Assembly: GCA_965220245.1 (NCBI GenBank)
Contig: CBDCPI010000008.1
Span: forward strand, 372,001 to 436,000
DNA length: 64,000 nt
From: CBDCPI01 sp965220245
GTDB taxonomy: Bacteria > Chloroflexota > Dehalococcoidia > Lucifugimonadales > UBA3495
Direction: 5' to 3'
Shown: positions 61,293-64,000 of the stretch, piece after piece
How the letters are laid out: every line of letters begins with the position of its first letter
Numbering within the stretch: position 1 is the first letter of the stretch
Notes under the pieces: model-generated
Seen by the model: the letters and a program-made list of their open reading frames with translations, nothing else
What the model was told of the DNA's origin: nothing
Databases searched by the model: none
Position numbers and translations under genes: made by a program

Positions 61293-61715
61293 CTAACTGC
61301 CCACCAACTCGATACGGTCGCCGTAACGGCGAAAGTCTGCGGTGTTGAACGTCAGCAGCCTGCGCTCCCCGTGCGCCAGCATGGTTGCGACGATGTTGGC
61401 GTCGTGAATCTGCCGTCCTCCAACAGAAACTTGGCGGCACAGCGCGATCAGCGACTCGGTTACCCCGGGGCCGTCTTCAAGTATCTCGAAGATGCTAATC
61501 AGTCTGTTCACGTCATCGAGCGCCTCATCCCGCGTGATCGCGATGGGCCAAGTCTGCGGCCAAGTGACAACAGACAGGTACTCACGTACAACCTGACGGC
61601 CGGTCCTCATCGGTTCAAGGTCTAGAAGGGCGCGTTCCAGTCTTGCTCTGGCGATGTCGTGGTCTGGGGCCTCAAGGATACGGGAGTTTAAGAGGACATT
61701 GGTGTCTATGAACAT
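61293..61715 (-). CDS. PIN-domain toxin paired with a DUF7662-type protein
   Basis: 140 residues from ATG 61715. MFIDTNVLLNSRILEAPDHD, VVREYLSVVTWPQTW, GGRQIHDANIVATMLAHGER and LLTFNTADFRRYGDRIEL give a complete PIN core. An in-frame start at 61778 would overlap the upstream gene. Instead of a normal DNA-binding antitoxin, the upstream neighbour is a DUF7662-type protein eight bases away. Whether that protein acts as antitoxin is untested. Confidence 0.82.
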   Translation of the reverse strand: MFIDTNVLLNSRILEAPDHDIARARLERALLDLEPMRTGRQVVREYLSVVTWPQTWPIAITRDEALDDVNRLISIFEILEDGPGVTESLIALCRQVSVGGRQIHDANIVATMLAHGERRLLTFNTADFRRYGDRIELVGS

Positions 61716-61723
61716 CCGGCGGG

Positions 61724-62104
61724 TTAAATCCTGTCCCGGTAGATGTCCTCTCGCCGGAGACTCAGGCTTTCCGGCCACGCCTCGTCAAGATTGAACTTGC
61801 GAGCGGCCTCCGGGGGTTTCCGTCTGAGCAACAGCGTCTCAGCATCCATATCGACATCTGCCGTCTCCCATCCGGCGACACTCCAAGCAAGGGCGTGACT
61901 GTGCCCATTCCCACTACTCTGATTTGCCCACCAAGGCCGGTGAAGACGTGCAGACGCCGGTAGCCCGAAACCTATGATCGACTCGATCTCGCCGAAGGAG
62001 GTCCTCCACTCCTGGGCCTGAATACCGGACAGATACGTATACAGTCTCTGATACTTGCCCCGGATTACCATCTCCCGGTACTTTTGGTCTCTATCTATAG
62101 CCAT
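61724..62104 (-). CDS. DUF7662-type protein, possible antitoxin partner of a PIN toxin
   Basis: 126 residues. RLYTYLSGIQAQEWRTSFGE, IESIIGFGLPASARLHRPWW and HALAWSVAGWETADVDMDAE follow the short domain usually seen alone or attached to other proteins (ltFaEIE..lG..LP.SAR..r.WWaN). The C-terminal 30 residues (RRKPPEAARKFNLDEAWPES) could be a toxin-binding tail. The gene order matches antitoxin-toxin units. Confidence 0.65.
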   Translation of the reverse strand: MAIDRDQKYREMVIRGKYQRLYTYLSGIQAQEWRTSFGEIESIIGFGLPASARLHRPWWANQSSGNGHSHALAWSVAGWETADVDMDAETLLLRRKPPEAARKFNLDEAWPESLSLRREDIYRDRI

Positions 62105-62205
62105 ACTGGGGCCTCGTGTTCGAAAAGTGATCGCTAAGTACTGATGTAGTTAGTTAGTGTACATTGCGCAAGCATAGGGACCCGTCGATTAAACAGCCAA
62201 GGCAG

Positions 62206-62352
62206 GTGAAACGAAAATGGCGGCCAGCCCCCAACCGTCACTCCCGCTTTCGCGGGAGTCCAGGACCTTACCCGCCAGTGGCGGCCCTTGTGCCTGGAAT
62301 TTCTGGATTCCCGCCTGCGCGGGAATGACGGGTTGGGTATTTTCATGGCAAT
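62206..62352. repeat. MITE-like palindromic element between DUF7662 and hsdM genes
   Basis: GAAAATGGCGGCCAGCCCC and CAACCGTCACTCCCGCTTTC on the left mirror GATTCCCGCCTGCGCGGGAA and GGTTGGGTATTTTCATGGC on the right. It holds the same cassette as the other elements; its outer ends are weakly defined. It sits where hsdS would be expected. Confidence 0.6.
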
Positions 62353-62370
62353 CATAACGGCGGTCCTCGA

Positions 62371-63866
62371 CTATAAACTGTCCGCCATCGCCTCCTCCGG
62401 CGCCAAGTCCCCGGCGATTTCTTCCAGTTGTTCCAGGGCGGCGCGGAGGTCTTCCAGGATTTCCTCGGCTATCCGGTCCGGGGGCGGCAGGGTGGCCGAG
62501 TCTTCCATGCTTTCGTCGCGCAGCCAGAAGATGTCCAGGTTGGCCTTGTCCCGCTGCATCAGGCCGTCGTAGCTGAAGCGGTGGAACCGCTCCGTTTCCT
62601 CGCGTTGCGACCGGTTGTCCGGGTTGTAACACGCAACGAAATCGTCCAGGTGGGTGCGGGTCAGCGGGTTGGTCTTTAGCGTGAAGTGCTGGTTGGTCCG
62701 CAGGTCGTAAATCCACAAGTCCCGGGTCCAAGGAGTCTCGCTGGCTTACGGTCGAAGAACAGCACGTTGGCCTTGACTCCTTGGGCATAGAACACGCCGG
62801 TGGGCAGCCGCAACAGGGTGTGAACGTCGCACTCGGCCAACAGCTTGCGCCGCACCGTCTCCCCGGCCCCGCCCTCGAACAGCACGTTGTCCGGCACCAC
62901 GATGGCCGCCCTCCCGTGAATCTTCAGCAGGGTCCGCACGTGCTGTAGGAAGTTGAGCTGCTTGTTGCTGGTGGCAGCATAGAAATCGGGGCGTTCCACC
63001 ACCAAGCTTTCCTTCTCCGATTCGCCCTCGGTGTTGACAAAGGTGAGGCTGGACTTGCGTCCGAAGGGCGGATTGGTCAGCACCAGGTCGAAGTTGACCC
63101 CGGGATGGGTGCGCAGGCTGTCGTCAACGATGATGTTGGTCTCGTGGCCGCCGATGCCGTGAAGGTACAGGTTCATCACCCCCAGCCGGGCCGCGCTGTC
63201 CACAATCTCCCAACCGCAAAGGGCTTGGTCCCGCAGGTAGGCCAACTGGTCTTGGTTCATGTTCCGGTGGTGGTTGACGATGTAATCATGGGCCGCCAGC
63301 AGGAACCCGCCGGTGCCGCAGGCCGGATCGCAGATGGTCATATCCGGCGCCGGGCGCATGACGTCAACGATGGCCTGAATCAGCGGGCGGGGCGTGAAGT
63401 ACTGTCCGGCGCCGGTCTTCACGTCCTGAGCGTTGCGCTCCAGCAGGGACTCATAGGCCTCTCCCTTCACGTCGGCGCTGAGGGCCAGCCAGTTCTCGCT
63501 GTCAATCAGGTCCTTGATGAGCCGGGTCAGCATGGCCGGTTCCTGTATTTTGTTCTGGGCCTTGCTGAAGATGACCCCCATGGCGCCGGGCTGGCGGCCC
63601 AACTCGCGGAGAGTGTCCCGGTAGTGGGACTCCAGCGCGTCGCCGTCTTGGGCCAACAGGCTGGGCCAGTCGCAGCCCTGGGGGATGGGCGGCGGCCGGT
63701 AGGCGGGCAGTTGGCTGACCTGGTACATCATCTTCAACTCGTCCATCATTTTGAGGAAGATGAGGTAGGTCAGTTGCTCCAAGTAATCGCCGTAGGAGAG
63801 GCCGGCGTCCCGCAGCACGTTGCAGTAGTTCCAAAGTTTCTGCCCAACGGTGGAAGAAGTGGTCAT
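62371..63866 (-). pseudogene. hsdM: Type I restriction methylase HsdM gene with a frameshift
   Basis: Starts ATG 63866. The helical N-domain (LWNYCNVLRDAGLSYGDYLE), GAGQYFTPRPLIQAIVDVMR, motif I DPACGTGGFLLAAHD and motif IV NPPFG are intact. After KANVLFFDRKPA the frame breaks; the C-terminal region (WIYDLRTNQHFTLKTNPLTR, to 62371) is in another frame. The normal ASETPWT junction would be restored by adding one GCGA unit near 62740. No hsdS follows. The methylase is orphaned and probably inactive or clipped at residue ~396. Confidence 0.88.
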
Positions 63867-63930
63867 GACGTTCCTTTAAGCCCTCACCCCGGCCCTCTCC
63901 CTCCGGGAGAGGGAGTTAGTGTAGGGAGTC

Positions 63931-64000
63931 TCAATCGATCGGCGGCTGGTCTTTCTGTCCCCTCTGTTTGGAAGTGAGGGCCTCTAGAATTCGAGCGAGG
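63931..64000 (-). CDS. C-terminal end of an unidentified gene entering from the right
   Basis: The last 22 or so codons read LARILEALTSKQRGQKDQPP and ID then stop. Composition looks coding and it lies in the same direction as hsdM. Too short to name. Between it and hsdM lies a hairpin (CCCTCTCCC with GGGAGAGGG near 63890-63913). Confidence 0.3.
   Translation of the reverse strand, partial: LARILEALTSKQRGQKDQPPID

Overview
The window is a gene-dense stretch (about 60% G+C by eye) of a bacterial chromosome. It carries single housekeeping genes (greA, lysS, serS, lysA, holB, cmk, plsC, ispF, cysS, lepB, surE, panD, a bL25 gene and one tRNA-Ser). These are interleaved with many small-molecule oxidation genes: luciferase-like monooxygenases, a form II CoxSLM-type molybdenum hydroxylase, three SDRs, MaoC hydratases, MmgE/PrpD, NIPSNAP, carboxymuconolactone decarboxylase and a FAD-linked oxidase. 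That mixture, with no sign of phototrophy or sporulation, is typical of Chloroflexota of the Dehalococcoidia/SAR202 type. This assignment is an inference from gene content, not proven by a marker.

Layout. 0-1.6 kb: start of mutS2 preceded by a VLRF1-like peptidyl-tRNA hydrolase gene, a likely ribosome-rescue pair. 1.7-9.6 kb: DinB-like protein, a PIN/Phd toxin-antitoxin pair, NIPSNAP, class II aldolase, an NTF2-fold protein, a rubrerythrin-VIT1 fusion, an alpha/beta hydrolase, bL25 and a DUF3800 protein. 9.7-14.1 kb: greA-lysS-serS-deacetylase. 14.1-15.6 kb: a three-subunit cobalt-type nitrile hydratase/thiocyanate hydrolase homologue behind a small IS701-derived element. 15.9-22 kb: surE, coxMLS and amt. 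22.1-29.2 kb: lysA, a damaged ParE-type pair, holB, HNH, cvpA, PAP2, cmk-plsC. 29.4-38.5 kb: catabolic genes, including paralogous SDRs around a tandem pair of retropepsin-like genes. 38.5-42.1 kb: HPP membrane protein, damaged VapBC modules and an IS701 copy inserted into an antitoxin gene. 42.3-50.3 kb: MmgE/PrpD, methyltransferase, ispF-cysS, FAD oxidase, 2-hydroxyacid dehydrogenase. 50.4-57.9 kb: tRNA-Ser, Rieske protein, lepB, SDR, a panD-methyltransferase-methyltransferase operon, RNase D. 58-64 kb: an acyl-CoA dehydrogenase-type gene broken by a MITE, then a toxin-antitoxin/decay island ending in a frameshifted hsdM.

Two themes run through the window. First, several families of 110-270 bp non-autonomous palindromic elements with distinct terminal inverted repeats lie between genes and in two cases alter one (VLRF1 start, acyl-CoA dehydrogenase). 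Second, accessory genes are often broken: three show one extra G in a G run, one shows a lost 4-base repeat unit, and others are truncated or internally deleted. The most promising biology is the panD operon (possible beta-alanine betaine synthesis), the mutS2/VLRF1 pair and the split-beta nitrile hydratase homologue. Two genes, cmk and a lipocalin-like gene, appear to start at ATC.
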